Shown here: one piece after another, positions 31,226 through 39,991 of the stretch
Layout: every line of letters starts with the position of its first letter
Position numbering within the stretch: the first letter of the stretch is position 1
Source: Kibdelosporangium banguiense
GTDB lineage: Bacteria; Actinomycetota; Actinomycetes; Mycobacteriales; Pseudonocardiaceae
Assembly: GCF_017876405.1 (NCBI RefSeq)
Contig: NZ_JAGINW010000001.1
Coordinates: 9,685,203 to 9,749,202 of the forward strand
Direction: 5' to 3'
DNA: 64,000 nucleotides
Translations under genes and position numbers: made by a program
Notes under the pieces: generated by a model
Told to the model about the DNA's origin: nothing
Seen by the model: only the letters and a program-made list of their open reading frames with translations
The model's database searches: none

Positions 31226-34200
31226 ATGGGCACAGACGGCTTACCTCCGGCGCACCGTGCTGACGTTCGATTCGCGATCCTGGGACCACTCGAGGTCATG
31301 ATCGCCAATGCGTCCGTTCCCGTTCCGCCGGGCCGGCAGCAGGCAATCCTCGGCGCCTTGCTGCTCGACGCCAACAGAGTCGTCAGCGGCGACTGGCTGA
31401 TCGAAGCGATCTGGGACGGAGACCCGCCGTCGACCGCGCGCAGCCAGGTTCAGAACTGTGTTTCGGCGTTGCGCCAGATATTTCGGCGCTTGGGCGAACC
31501 CAGCCCGATCGTGACCAGTCCTCCCGGCTATCGGATGCGCGTACCCGACCATCTGCTCGACGTGGGCGTGTTCGGCCAGTTGACCGCCCGAGCGGCGACA
31601 GCCGAACGTGCCGGGCGGCTGGAGGAAGCGGTCGACTTGCTGCGCGAGGCGTTGGCCCTGTGGCGAGGGCCGGTCCTCGGTGGTGAGGTCAGCAGGCCGT
31701 TACGCGCCAGAGCCGCCCGGCTCGACGAGGAACGCCTTGGCGTGCTGGAGGAGCGCATCGATCTCGACCTGCGCCTCGGCCGGCATCGCAGGCTCGTCGG
31801 GGAGATCAGCGGCCTCGTCGAGGAGTACCCGCTGCGCGAACGCCTTCGCGGCCTGCTCATGCTGGCGCTCTACCGGTGCGGCCGTCCTGCCGAGGCCCTC
31901 GCTGTCTATCGCGCCGGGCGTGTGGTCAAGGTCGCCAACGTGGGGCTGGAGCCCGGCAAGGAGCTCAAACGCCTGCACGCGGCCATTTTGGCCGAGGACG
32001 ACGCGCTGCTGTCCGGCCACCCCGGGCCAGGCGGCGCCGATCCGAAGTCGATCTCGGTACCGCACCAGCTGCCGTCCGGCATCGCGGACTTCGTCGACCG
32101 GGAGTCGCTGATCGAGCAGGCCGAGTCGGTGTTGTCCGGCGAGAACGAACGGGCACCGGGGTTGCGAATCCTTGTCATCACGGGAAAGGCCGGAGTCGGC
32201 AAGAGCACCCTGGCCGTTCATGTCGCGCATCGCATGCACGCTGACCATTTCGCCGACGGCCAGCTCTACTGCAACGTCGCCGGAATGGGTGCGGCACCTG
32301 CCACGCCCGCCGATGTGCTCGGCCGTTTCCTGCGGGCGCTCGGTGTGCCCGGCGCGGGTATCCCCGACGACCTCAACGAACGCACCGAGATGTACCGCAC
32401 TCTGCTCGGCGGCCGGCGCATGCTGATCGTGCTGGACGACGTGACCTCGGAGACCCAGATCGTTCCGCTGTTGCCCGGCAGCGACCGGTGCGCGGTGATC
32501 GTGACCAGCCGGGCGCGGCTGACCGGGGTTCCCGGAGCCAGGCTGCTGAAAGTCGACACGTTGTCGACCGCGCAGGCTGTGCGCCTCATCGGCAACGTGA
32601 TCGGGTTCGACCGGGTTCGCGAGGAGGCCGGCGCGGCGGACGCACTGGTGCGGTTGGTCGGCGGGCTGCCGCTCGCCGTGCGAATCCTCGCCGTCCGTCT
32701 GGCCGCTCGCCCGCACTGGTCGCTGGCCACCATGCTCAAGCGTCTCGCCGACGATCGGCATCGCCTCGACGAGCTGTCGTACGGGGACATGGGAGTACGC
32801 GCCAGCCTGCGGCTCACCTACGATGCACTGCCCCCTCATGCCGCCCGGTTGTTCCGGCTGCTCGGACTCGTCGCCGTGGAAAGCCTGCCGATGTGGGTCG
32901 TCGCGGCGCTGCTCGACGACGACACCGCCCGGTCGGCCGACGCACTCGAACTGCTCGTCGACTCACAACTGGTCGACGTCGTGGTCACCCCGCACAGCCG
33001 CCCCCGCTTCGTGTTCCACGACATCATTCGGCTGTTCGCCAGAGAGCTCCTCGCCGACGATCAGCAGGAGCGGGCCGCGACCACCGCGCTGGAGCGGGTT
33101 CTCGGCGGTTGGCTGGCCCAGGTCCAGTGGGCGCACCGCAAGATCTACGGCGGCGACTTCACCGTCCTGCGCGGATCCGCGCCTCGCTTGTGGCTCAACG
33201 GCGGGCATATGGACGGCGTCGTGGCGGATCCGCTGAACTGGCTGGAAACCGAGCGGCAGAACCTCTGTCTCGCGGTCGGGCAGGCGGCCGACTACGGCTT
33301 GTCAGAGCTGAGCTGGGAACTCGCGGTGAGCCTGGTGACCCTGTTCGAGGCACACAGCTATTTCGACGACTGGCAGCAGACCCACTTACGTGCGCTCAGC
33401 GCGGTCCAGGAGGCCGGCAACCGGCGTGGGGAGGCTGCGTTGCTGTGCTCGCTCGGCTCGCTTCACCTGAGCCGCAACCGGCTCGGGTCGGCTCGGTCGG
33501 TGCTGTCGAGGGCGCAGGAACTGTTCGAAGAACTCGGCGACATCCACGGGCTGGCAATGACCCTGCGCAATCTCTCGCTGCTCTACTACGTGGAAGGAGA
33601 CACGGCCCGGTCGGCCCGTGCGTGTCGCCAGGCCCTCGACGGCTTCCGGCAGAAGGGCGATCTCGTCGGTCACGCACACGTGCTGGGCCAGGTGGCCCGG
33701 ATCGACCTGGATGCCGGCCGCTACGAGTCGGCCGTCGACCGGCTCAACACGGCCCTGGCCATCTGCCGGGAGGTCAACGTGCCCCGGGTCGAGGCCCAGA
33801 CCCGCCACCGGCTCGGCGAGGTGCTGTTCCGCCAGCGGCGTTACGACCAGGCCAAGCTGGTCATGGGTGAAGTACTCGCCGTCGTGCGAAGCGACAACGA
33901 CCTGGTCGGTGAAGGGTACGCGCTGCACACACTGGGCCTCATCTGCGCTGAGACGGGTGACAATGCCGAAAGTGAGCGGCTGCTGCGCGCCGCGATCGAC
34001 ATCCGGGAACGGATCATGGACTTCGTCGGAGCGGCCCGGGTGAGCCTGGATCTGGCCGCGCTGCTCGACGAATGGGACGCGTCCGGCGAGGCGATCACGC
34101 TGGCCGAGCGGGCGGTGCGCACCTTCGCCGACCGCAAGGTGCCCGTGTGGGAGGACAACGCCCGGGACCTGCTCGGCACGCTCCTCGGCGCACGGCGATC

Positions 34201-34228
34201 CCTCGGTCGCCGGGCATCAGGTCTCTGA
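31226..34228 (+). CDS. SARP-type regulator with NB-ARC and TPR domains (third)
   Basis: The start is the ATG at 31226, after GAGGG. The 1000-residue product has a winged helix (RFAILGPLEVMIANASVPVP, LIEAIWDGDPPSTA), BTAD (ALALWRGPVLGGE, YPLRERLRGLLMLALYRCGR), NB-ARC (GKAGVGKSTLAVHVAHRM, MLIVLDDVTSETQIVPLLPG) and C-terminal TPRs (ALLCSLGSLHLSRNRLGSAR and others). TTA codons lie at 31241 (codon 6), 31700 and 33386. It differs in DNA-binding domain from the tandem pair and resembles the fourth SARP more closely. As the regulator nearest the biosynthetic operons it is a good candidate pathway activator. Confidence 0.93.
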   Translation: MGTDGLPPAHRADVRFAILGPLEVMIANASVPVPPGRQQAILGALLLDANRVVSGDWLIEAIWDGDPPSTARSQVQNCVSALRQIFRRLGEPSPIVTSPPGYRMRVPDHLLDVGVFGQLTARAATAERAGRLEEAVDLLREALALWRGPVLGGEVSRPLRARAARLDEERLGVLEERIDLDLRLGRHRRLVGEISGLVEEYPLRERLRGLLMLALYRCGRPAEALAVYRAGRVVKVANVGLEPGKELKRLHAAILAEDDALLSGHPGPGGADPKSISVPHQLPSGIADFVDRESLIEQAESVLSGENERAPGLRILVITGKAGVGKSTLAVHVAHRMHADHFADGQLYCNVAGMGAAPATPADVLGRFLRALGVPGAGIPDDLNERTEMYRTLLGGRRMLIVLDDVTSETQIVPLLPGSDRCAVIVTSRARLTGVPGARLLKVDTLSTAQAVRLIGNVIGFDRVREEAGAADALVRLVGGLPLAVRILAVRLAARPHWSLATMLKRLADDRHRLDELSYGDMGVRASLRLTYDALPPHAARLFRLLGLVAVESLPMWVVAALLDDDTARSADALELLVDSQLVDVVVTPHSRPRFVFHDIIRLFARELLADDQQERAATTALERVLGGWLAQVQWAHRKIYGGDFTVLRGSAPRLWLNGGHMDGVVADPLNWLETERQNLCLAVGQAADYGLSELSWELAVSLVTLFEAHSYFDDWQQTHLRALSAVQEAGNRRGEAALLCSLGSLHLSRNRLGSARSVLSRAQELFEELGDIHGLAMTLRNLSLLYYVEGDTARSARACRQALDGFRQKGDLVGHAHVLGQVARIDLDAGRYESAVDRLNTALAICREVNVPRVEAQTRHRLGEVLFRQRRYDQAKLVMGEVLAVVRSDNDLVGEGYALHTLGLICAETGDNAESERLLRAAIDIRERIMDFVGAARVSLDLAALLDEWDASGEAITLAERAVRTFADRKVPVWEDNARDLLGTLLGARRSLGRRASGL

Positions 34229-34535
34229 AGGGGGCCGCCCACAACGTGTCCATGGGGTGTCGGCTAAGATAACAGTGGTACGATTGGCTTTCATTCCAAC
34301 CTTCCGGTACTCGGCAGTCGGCTGCGTCATCGGCTTGTGTCGTCACTGTCCCTCCTTTCCCGTCATGTCGGCAACATCGGCAGTGGCGGCGTGATGCCGT
34401 CTCGATGAACCTCATGCGGGAGATTGGGATCGCCGCTCGACGTCAGAGTTCGGCTCGGGCGGTAGCCACGGTCCACGCGATGCCGTCCACGCGGCCCGGG
34501 CCAGGCTCCACCGTGATCTGTCGGGGCGTGACACG
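34229..34535. other. intergenic region between the third and fourth SARP genes
   Basis: 307 bases without a gene. It includes a relatively AT-rich stretch at 34262-34300 that could hold the promoter of the fourth SARP gene. No repeat or hairpin stands out. Confidence 0.4.
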
Positions 34536-36428
34536 ATGTTGTACCGGCTTCTCGGCCCTCTTGAAGTAAGACACGACGGGGAACCTCTGTCGTTCTCACC
34601 CCGCCAGCGGATCGTGCTGGCGATGCTGCTGGTCGAACCCAACCGGGTGGTCGCCGTCGAGCGCCTGGTGGATGCGGTCTGGGACACCACACCACCGTCC
34701 ACGGCCAAGGAGCAGATCCGGATCTGCGTCTCGTCGATCCGCCGGAAACTTGTCGCCGGGGGCGTGCCCAACCCGATCGTCACCCGCCCGCCCGGCTACT
34801 TCATCAAGTGCACGAAGCAGGACCTGGACCTCCTGGCGTTCGAAAGTTTCGTAGCCGACGGCCGGGCGGATGCGGTCCGGCACCGGTACGCCGAGGCAGC
34901 CGAGGCGTTCAGCCGAGCACTCGCGCTCTGGCGGGGAAACCCTCTGGCCGGGGTGAACAGCCGGCTCATCGAGTCCATCGGCGTCGGCTTCGACGAGCGG
35001 CGCCTGGCCGTCACCGAGGAGTACGTCGCCGCGCAACTACGGCTCGACGACGGCCAGGATCCGGCCCGGCAGCACGAACTGATCAGCGAACTCGGCGAAC
35101 TGGTCGCCACCAACCCGTTCCGCGAACAGCTGCGCGCCCAGCTCATGATCGCACTGCACCGGGCGGGCCGCCGGGCCGAAGCGCTGGAGACCTACCGATC
35201 CGGCCGGCAGCTTTTCGTGGAGAAGCTGGGTCTCGAGCCCGGTCGCGAACTGGTCCGCATCGAACAGGCGATCCTGCGCGGAGACAACGAAACCGTCCTG
35301 GGTCCCGACCCGAACCTCGCGCCCGCACCGGCGACGACCGGCGTCCCCCGTCTGCTGCCCGCGGACGCCGGTGACTTCGTCGGCCGCACGGACCTGGTGA
35401 GGCGGACGCGCGACGCACTCTCCGGCCAGCACACCGGTTCCCGGGCGATCCGCCTGGTAGCCGTGCACGGCAGACCATGGCTGGGAAAGACCAGCCTGGT
35501 GGTTCACACGGCACACCTGATGGCCGACGAGTTCCCGGACGGCCAGCTGTTCGTACAGCTCGGTGGCAGTAAGCAGGCATTAGGCCCCGGCGAAGTACTC
35601 CGGCGCTTTCTCGGCGCGCTCGGCGTACCGGTCCCGGTCATTCCCGACAGCTTGGAAGAACGCGCGGAAATGTACCGCAACCTCATCGGCGACCGTCGAA
35701 TGCTGGTGGTGCTGGACGACGCGGCGAACGAGAAACAGGTGCTTCCTCTGCTACCGGGGAACATCGGCTGTGCGGTCGTGGTCACCAGCCGGGTCAAACT
35801 CACCAATCTGCCCGGAGCGACGTTCATCAGTGTGGGTCCGATGCGCCGCCCGGACTCCATCGCACTGCTCACCCACGTGCTCGGACCGGACACGGCACTG
35901 CCCCAGTCCGCCGACCTCAGCCGGCTGGCCGAACTGTGCGTGGACGAACCACTCGCACTCCGCCTGGCCGCCGCCCGCCTGGCCGCCCGGCCACATTGGC
36001 CGGTCGGCAGACTGGTGGAACGAATGCGCAACGACCACCGCCGCCTGGACGAGCTGTCACACGGCGGCCTGGACCTGGTCACCGTGATCCGGCAAACCTA
36101 TGACCGGCTGGACGAGGGGGCCCAGCTGCTGCTGCGCCGGGCCAGCCTGCTCGGCCCGGCAGGCTTCGCCGGCTGGGTGTGCGCACCGATGCTCGACACA
36201 ACCGAAGACGATGCCGACGACGCACTGGCCGAACTCGTGAACGCCGGTCTGCTCGACGTGGCGCGCGAACCGAACGGCCAGGTCCGGTTCCACCTGCGAG
36301 GCCTGCTCCGGATATTCGTACGAACCCAGCTCGCCGGCGAGGACCTCCGCGCGGAGCGAGTAGCCGTACTGCGCCGGATATTCGACATCGAGTCCCTGCG
36401 ACCGTCCACTGTGGCCCACACGAACTAG
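34536..36428 (+). CDS. SARP-type regulator with NB-ARC domain, no TPR (fourth)
   Basis: The ATG at 34536 starts a 630-residue protein: winged helix (YRLLGPLEVRHDGEPLSF, LVDAVWDTTPPSTAKEQI), BTAD (ALALWRGNPLAGVNSRLIE, LGLEPGRELVRIEQAIL) and NB-ARC (RLVAVHGRPWLGKTSLVVHT, MLVVLDDAANEKQVLPLLPG). It ends shortly after the winged-helix part of the STAND module, without TPRs. The P-loop is the unusual GRPWLGKTS, still fitting GxxxxGKT/S. A TTA codon lies at 35580. Its stop overlaps the convergent FMN-protein stop by four bases. The shorter form may have a different activating signal from the TPR versions. Confidence 0.92.
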   Translation: MLYRLLGPLEVRHDGEPLSFSPRQRIVLAMLLVEPNRVVAVERLVDAVWDTTPPSTAKEQIRICVSSIRRKLVAGGVPNPIVTRPPGYFIKCTKQDLDLLAFESFVADGRADAVRHRYAEAAEAFSRALALWRGNPLAGVNSRLIESIGVGFDERRLAVTEEYVAAQLRLDDGQDPARQHELISELGELVATNPFREQLRAQLMIALHRAGRRAEALETYRSGRQLFVEKLGLEPGRELVRIEQAILRGDNETVLGPDPNLAPAPATTGVPRLLPADAGDFVGRTDLVRRTRDALSGQHTGSRAIRLVAVHGRPWLGKTSLVVHTAHLMADEFPDGQLFVQLGGSKQALGPGEVLRRFLGALGVPVPVIPDSLEERAEMYRNLIGDRRMLVVLDDAANEKQVLPLLPGNIGCAVVVTSRVKLTNLPGATFISVGPMRRPDSIALLTHVLGPDTALPQSADLSRLAELCVDEPLALRLAAARLAARPHWPVGRLVERMRNDHRRLDELSHGGLDLVTVIRQTYDRLDEGAQLLLRRASLLGPAGFAGWVCAPMLDTTEDDADDALAELVNAGLLDVAREPNGQVRFHLRGLLRIFVRTQLAGEDLRAERVAVLRRIFDIESLRPSTVAHTN

Positions 36429-37678
36429 CCCGAACCCGAAAACCAGACATCCTCGATGTCGAGCGCGTCCACAGTGTACTTGCCCAGTGCACTGATGATC
36501 ATGCGTAGCTCCAGGGCGATGCAGTCGGCCAGCCGCACCAGTCCGTTGTCCGCATCCTCGTCGACCGCAAGCAGAGCGGCACGTCCAAGGCCGACCCCGG
36601 TGGCCCCCATCGCAAGGCACTTGGCCGCCCGGGCGCCCTCCCACATCCGCCCGGACGCGAGCAGACACGACGACTGCCGGCCGATCCGCACCAGGCACTC
36701 CCCCAATGGCAACCCGACGTGGTCAAGGAAACCCAGTGGCGCCCAGCCAGTACCCGCCTCGGCTCCGTCGACGCTGACAGCGTCCGCACCGGCCTCCCAC
36801 GCCACTGTGCAGGCGTCCCGCACGTCACGCGCCGGAGGCAGCTTCACCCATCGGCGGGCGCGCGGAAAGTTGTTACCCATCAGCCGGATCTGCTGCCGCA
36901 GGATCTCCGAGGTGAATGTCCCGGGACACCCGCACCGCAACACCCGAACGCCATCCGGACCGAACACCGGGTCCAATGTGTACTGATCGGCGACGCGTGC
37001 CGCCGTGGCCCGGTCCAGCACGGTCATCCCACCCAGCCCGGGCTTGGCACCCTGCCCGACCTTCAGCTCGAAGGCCAGCCTGCCGGAGTCGAGCAGCGAC
37101 CCGACAGCGGGATCGCTGTAGACCAGATTCCAGACTTCGGCGTCGGCGTCCTCGGTGCTCTGCTGAACCACCACTCCCCCGCCGTCACCGAGTTCCGCCG
37201 CATAGGCCCGGATCCGGCCGAGCAACGCCGCCGCCGGCTCCGCGGCCTGCCGGTACCCGTTCACCGGCACGATGTTCTCCCCGATGCACATCGGGATACC
37301 CAGCCGGCCGGCCTGCCGGCTCGCCGCGAGCCCGAGGTCGCCGGTGGCCACCCTGGTCGACCCGAAGGCCGACAGATACACCGGCAGCGGCGAACGAAAC
37401 CCGCCGACAACAGTGTCGAGCACGACATCCTGATGGGTCGGTTCACGTGCGAGATCGATCAACCGTTCCAGCCGGCGAGGCGTGAACACCGGAGGCACCA
37501 GCCGGGCCGAGTCGATCAGGTCGGTGCCGGACCGGACCGGCGCGCCGAACACCGTGGTGCCGTAACCTTCGTCGGGCGGGAACACGGCCTCACACCCGAT
37601 CCTCGCCCGAGTCCGGACCGCGGCCTCCGGAAAGTTCTCCGCCCGCAGCCCTACCAGTGATCCCGTACGTGTGCTCAT
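36425..37678 (-). CDS. glutamate-synthase-like FMN-binding protein
   Basis: The ATG at 37678 overlaps the upstream stop (ATGA). The 417-residue product matches only the FMN/alpha-beta barrel of glutamate synthase large subunit: PLPVYLSAFGSTRVATGDLG, FELKVGQGAKPGLGGMTVLD, AGADAVSVDGAEAGTGWAPL, FLDHVGLPLGECLVRIG, then CLAMGATGVGLGRAALLAV. The glutaminase domain and the C-terminal beta-helix are absent, and the usual Cys-rich Fe-S ligand cluster is not evident. It might reduce or aminate a 2-oxo acid, such as 2-oxoglutarate to glutamate using free ammonia, feeding the mutase encoded upstream. Oxidation of an amino or hydroxy acid is an alternative. It is the last gene of the four-gene coupled operon. 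Confidence 0.8.
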   Translation of the reverse strand: MSTRTGSLVGLRAENFPEAAVRTRARIGCEAVFPPDEGYGTTVFGAPVRSGTDLIDSARLVPPVFTPRRLERLIDLAREPTHQDVVLDTVVGGFRSPLPVYLSAFGSTRVATGDLGLAASRQAGRLGIPMCIGENIVPVNGYRQAAEPAAALLGRIRAYAAELGDGGGVVVQQSTEDADAEVWNLVYSDPAVGSLLDSGRLAFELKVGQGAKPGLGGMTVLDRATAARVADQYTLDPVFGPDGVRVLRCGCPGTFTSEILRQQIRLMGNNFPRARRWVKLPPARDVRDACTVAWEAGADAVSVDGAEAGTGWAPLGFLDHVGLPLGECLVRIGRQSSCLLASGRMWEGARAAKCLAMGATGVGLGRAALLAVDEDADNGLVRLADCIALELRMIISALGKYTVDALDIEDVWFSGSG

Positions 37679-38691
37679 GGCGACACCACACCCGGGAGTT
37701 TCGGATACGCGCTGGCCTGCCACACCGCAGGCAGACCGGCGACGTACCGGGTCAGCCGCTCCAGACCGAGGCCGAAGCCCGCACTGGCCGGGATCCCCTC
37801 GCGCACCATCCGCAGATACCAGCCGTACTTGGCCGGGTTCTCCCCCGTCTCCCGCATCCGCGAGACGATCCGCGAGTACTCGAACTCACGCTCGCTGCCG
37901 CTGCACAACTCGCCGTATCCCTCGGGTGCGATGAGGTCGAAGTTCCGCAGTACGCCAGGCTCGCTGCGGCTCTCGCGGTCGTAGAACCCCCGGGAACCCT
38001 TGGGATAGTCGGCAATGAAGAACGGTGCGCCGGCCTTCTCGGACAGGATCCGCTCGCCGGCCCAGTCGATTTCGGCATGCGGGTCCTGCGGATGACCGAG
38101 CTCGCGCAACGCGGCGACGGCCTTCGGGTGCGACATCCGGTCGAATGGCCGGTCCACGAACTCGGTGAGCGTCGCCGTATCGCGGCCAAGCAGTTCGAGC
38201 TCGGCCGCGCGGTCGGCCACGACCCGGCGCACGATGTGCCGGAGCAGATCGGCCAGCAGGTTCTGGACGTCGCGTGCGCGAGCACCGGCGAGCTCGACGT
38301 CGATCTGGTGGAATTCGGCAAGGTGCCGGTCGGTCGACGCGGTCTCCAACGGCTCCAGCCGCACGTTCGGCGCGATATAGAAGATCCTGTCGAAGGCGAG
38401 CAACGACGCCTGCTTGTACAGGATCGCGCTCGTCATGAGCTTGTACCTGTGGCCGTAGAAGTCGATGTCGACCTGCTTCGAGCCGCGCGTGCCAGGATCG
38501 GTGACCGGGCCGATGATCGGCGCGAGCAGCTCGACAAAGCCCCTGTCGGCCAGGAACTCCCGGGCGGCGGAGAGTATCCGGTTCTGGATCCGCAGTACGC
38601 CGCGGGTCACCGGGGATGCCAGGTGCTCGCGCGGTGAGGTGGGCGGGCGGAGGTCGAGCTCAGTGCGGTACGCGTTGACCATGGCGTCCAT
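37675..38691 (-). CDS. AsnRS/AspRS-like class II enzyme without anticodon domain
   Basis: The ATG at 38691 lies inside the end of the mutase gene and the stop overlaps the next ATG. The 338-residue product is only the class II catalytic core of asparaginyl/aspartyl-tRNA synthetases. It has motif 1 near RILSAAREFLADRGFVEL, then motif 2 NVRLEPLETASTDRHLAEF followed by HQIDVE (compare FRAENSNTSRHLAEFWMIEPE in AsnRS, cited from memory). GELCSGSEREFEYSRI and motif 3 GFGLGLERLTRYVAGL complete the core. The N-terminal OB-fold anticodon domain is missing. Such trimmed homologues are asparagine synthetases in archaea, and other trimmed class II enzymes are amino-acid:carrier-protein ligases. Directly following glutamate mutase, it probably adenylates 3-methylaspartate (or Asp) and either amidates it or loads it on a carrier protein. 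Confidence 0.85.
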   Translation of the reverse strand: MDAMVNAYRTELDLRPPTSPREHLASPVTRGVLRIQNRILSAAREFLADRGFVELLAPIIGPVTDPGTRGSKQVDIDFYGHRYKLMTSAILYKQASLLAFDRIFYIAPNVRLEPLETASTDRHLAEFHQIDVELAGARARDVQNLLADLLRHIVRRVVADRAAELELLGRDTATLTEFVDRPFDRMSHPKAVAALRELGHPQDPHAEIDWAGERILSEKAGAPFFIADYPKGSRGFYDRESRSEPGVLRNFDLIAPEGYGELCSGSEREFEYSRIVSRMRETGENPAKYGWYLRMVREGIPASAGFGLGLERLTRYVAGLPAVWQASAYPKLPGVVSP

Positions 38692-39991
38692 TCCCAGTGT
38701 GTCGGATTCCGGCTGATGCGGCTGCGTGGTCGAGACGGCGCCGGTGATGGGTGAGGTCGGCGAGCAGTTGCGACGCGCCGACCCGTTCGGTGCGCCGCCG
38801 CCCGCCCAGTGCGGTGGGCAACGGCAACAGGCCGGTGTCCCACCACACGAGACGGCCGTCCTTGTCGATGACACACCGGGCTTCGTTGCGGTTGTCGGGA
38901 TGCAGGCAGTACGGCACGTCCAGCAGCCCCAGCTCGAACGCGAGCGGTAGCGCCTCGGTAAGCGTCGGCGCAAGGTTGCGCACCTCGTCCACCAACGTGC
39001 GTGCCTGCAGATACACCTCGGTGTCACCGTCCGGCGGCGGTAGGGGGCCTGGTGCTGCCAGCGCGCACTCGTGTGCCAGCCGGAGTGCCTCGATGTTCTC
39101 GGTGATCGTCGGGATCCGGTGGGCCTCGGCCGTGGTCTTGACGATCAGGCGTTCGGTGCCAGTGCGCACCGCGAGCCGCACGCTGTCGGCGAGCAGGGCC
39201 CGGCCTCCGGCCTGGGTCGTGGGATACAGCCCCATGTAGGTGTAGAGGACCAGGTGATAATCCTCCACTGTGGACAGCTCCTCGGCGCACAGCCGGCGGA
39301 GCGCCCACAGCGCCTCGGCGTCCTGGTCGGGGTTGGTCTGCTGGGCATAGCTCGCCGACACACTGCCCAGCCCGCGCTCGGCGAAGAACAGGCACTCCAG
39401 CACGGACAACGCGACCAGCAGGCCCGGCGGGCACAGCTGGCCGAGCATGCAGCCACCGAAACTTTCGAGATGGCACAGCACGCCCCGGTCCCGCGCGGCG
39501 GCGAACATCCGCACGGCGCGCGACCACGCCGCGGTGGCCACGCGCAGTGGGATTCGGCTGTACGGCAGGCAGTACGACACGGGCCCGCCCTCGGACGCGG
39601 TGAGTCCTGCCGCCAGCATCGTGGCGAAGATCTGTTCCGGTTGTGCGCAACCGTGCCGCACCTGAACCGGGAACCCGGCACACCGCACCCCGTCCAGCAT
39701 CCGCGTGGTGTGCTCCAGCGGGATCGCCACCAACGGATAGCCGTTGAGCTCCGCTCCGGCTTCCAGGGCCGCGGCGGCCTGCTCGTGCTCGTTGTGCCGG
39801 GTGTAGCTGTCCAGGGTCACCGTGCCGATGGCGGGCAGGCCAGCCGACCGGACGGCCAGCAGCCCTTGCCGCATTCGCGCCGGGTCGCCGAAGCCCATCC
39901 GTGGCTGCAGGGTCAGCTTCCCGGCCCGGCGCTGATCGGTGATGAACCCGCTGAACCGGTCGGCCTGGGACGGTGGCCCGAGCGTGGTCAT
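38660..39991 (-). CDS. glmE: glutamate mutase epsilon (large) subunit
   Basis: The ATG at 39991 overlaps the sigma-subunit stop. The 443-residue product is the TIM-barrel subunit of adenosylcobalamin-dependent glutamate mutase (methylaspartate mutase, EC 5.4.99.1): TLQPRMGFGDPARMRQGLLA, GTVTLDSYTRHNEHEQAAAA, LNGYPLVAIPLEHTTRMLDG, PVQVRHGCAQPEQIFATMLA (Arg contacting substrate carboxylate), ERGLGSVSASYAQQTNPDQD and LYTYMGLYPTTQAGGRALLA. It interconverts L-glutamate and (2S,3S)-3-methylaspartate. In antibiotic clusters (friulimicin, vicenistatin) such genes supply 3-methylaspartate. Its end overlaps the AsnRS-like start, so the four proteins are made together. Confidence 0.93.
   Translation of the reverse strand: MTTLGPPSQADRFSGFITDQRRAGKLTLQPRMGFGDPARMRQGLLAVRSAGLPAIGTVTLDSYTRHNEHEQAAAALEAGAELNGYPLVAIPLEHTTRMLDGVRCAGFPVQVRHGCAQPEQIFATMLAAGLTASEGGPVSYCLPYSRIPLRVATAAWSRAVRMFAAARDRGVLCHLESFGGCMLGQLCPPGLLVALSVLECLFFAERGLGSVSASYAQQTNPDQDAEALWALRRLCAEELSTVEDYHLVLYTYMGLYPTTQAGGRALLADSVRLAVRTGTERLIVKTTAEAHRIPTITENIEALRLAHECALAAPGPLPPPDGDTEVYLQARTLVDEVRNLAPTLTEALPLAFELGLLDVPYCLHPDNRNEARCVIDKDGRLVWWDTGLLPLPTALGGRRRTERVGASQLLADLTHHRRRLDHAAASAGIRHTGNGRHGQRVPH

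Noticed and set aside
37675..38691. Housekeeping asparaginyl-tRNA synthetase
   Set aside because: The anticodon-binding domain is absent and the gene is embedded by overlaps in the glutamate mutase operon.
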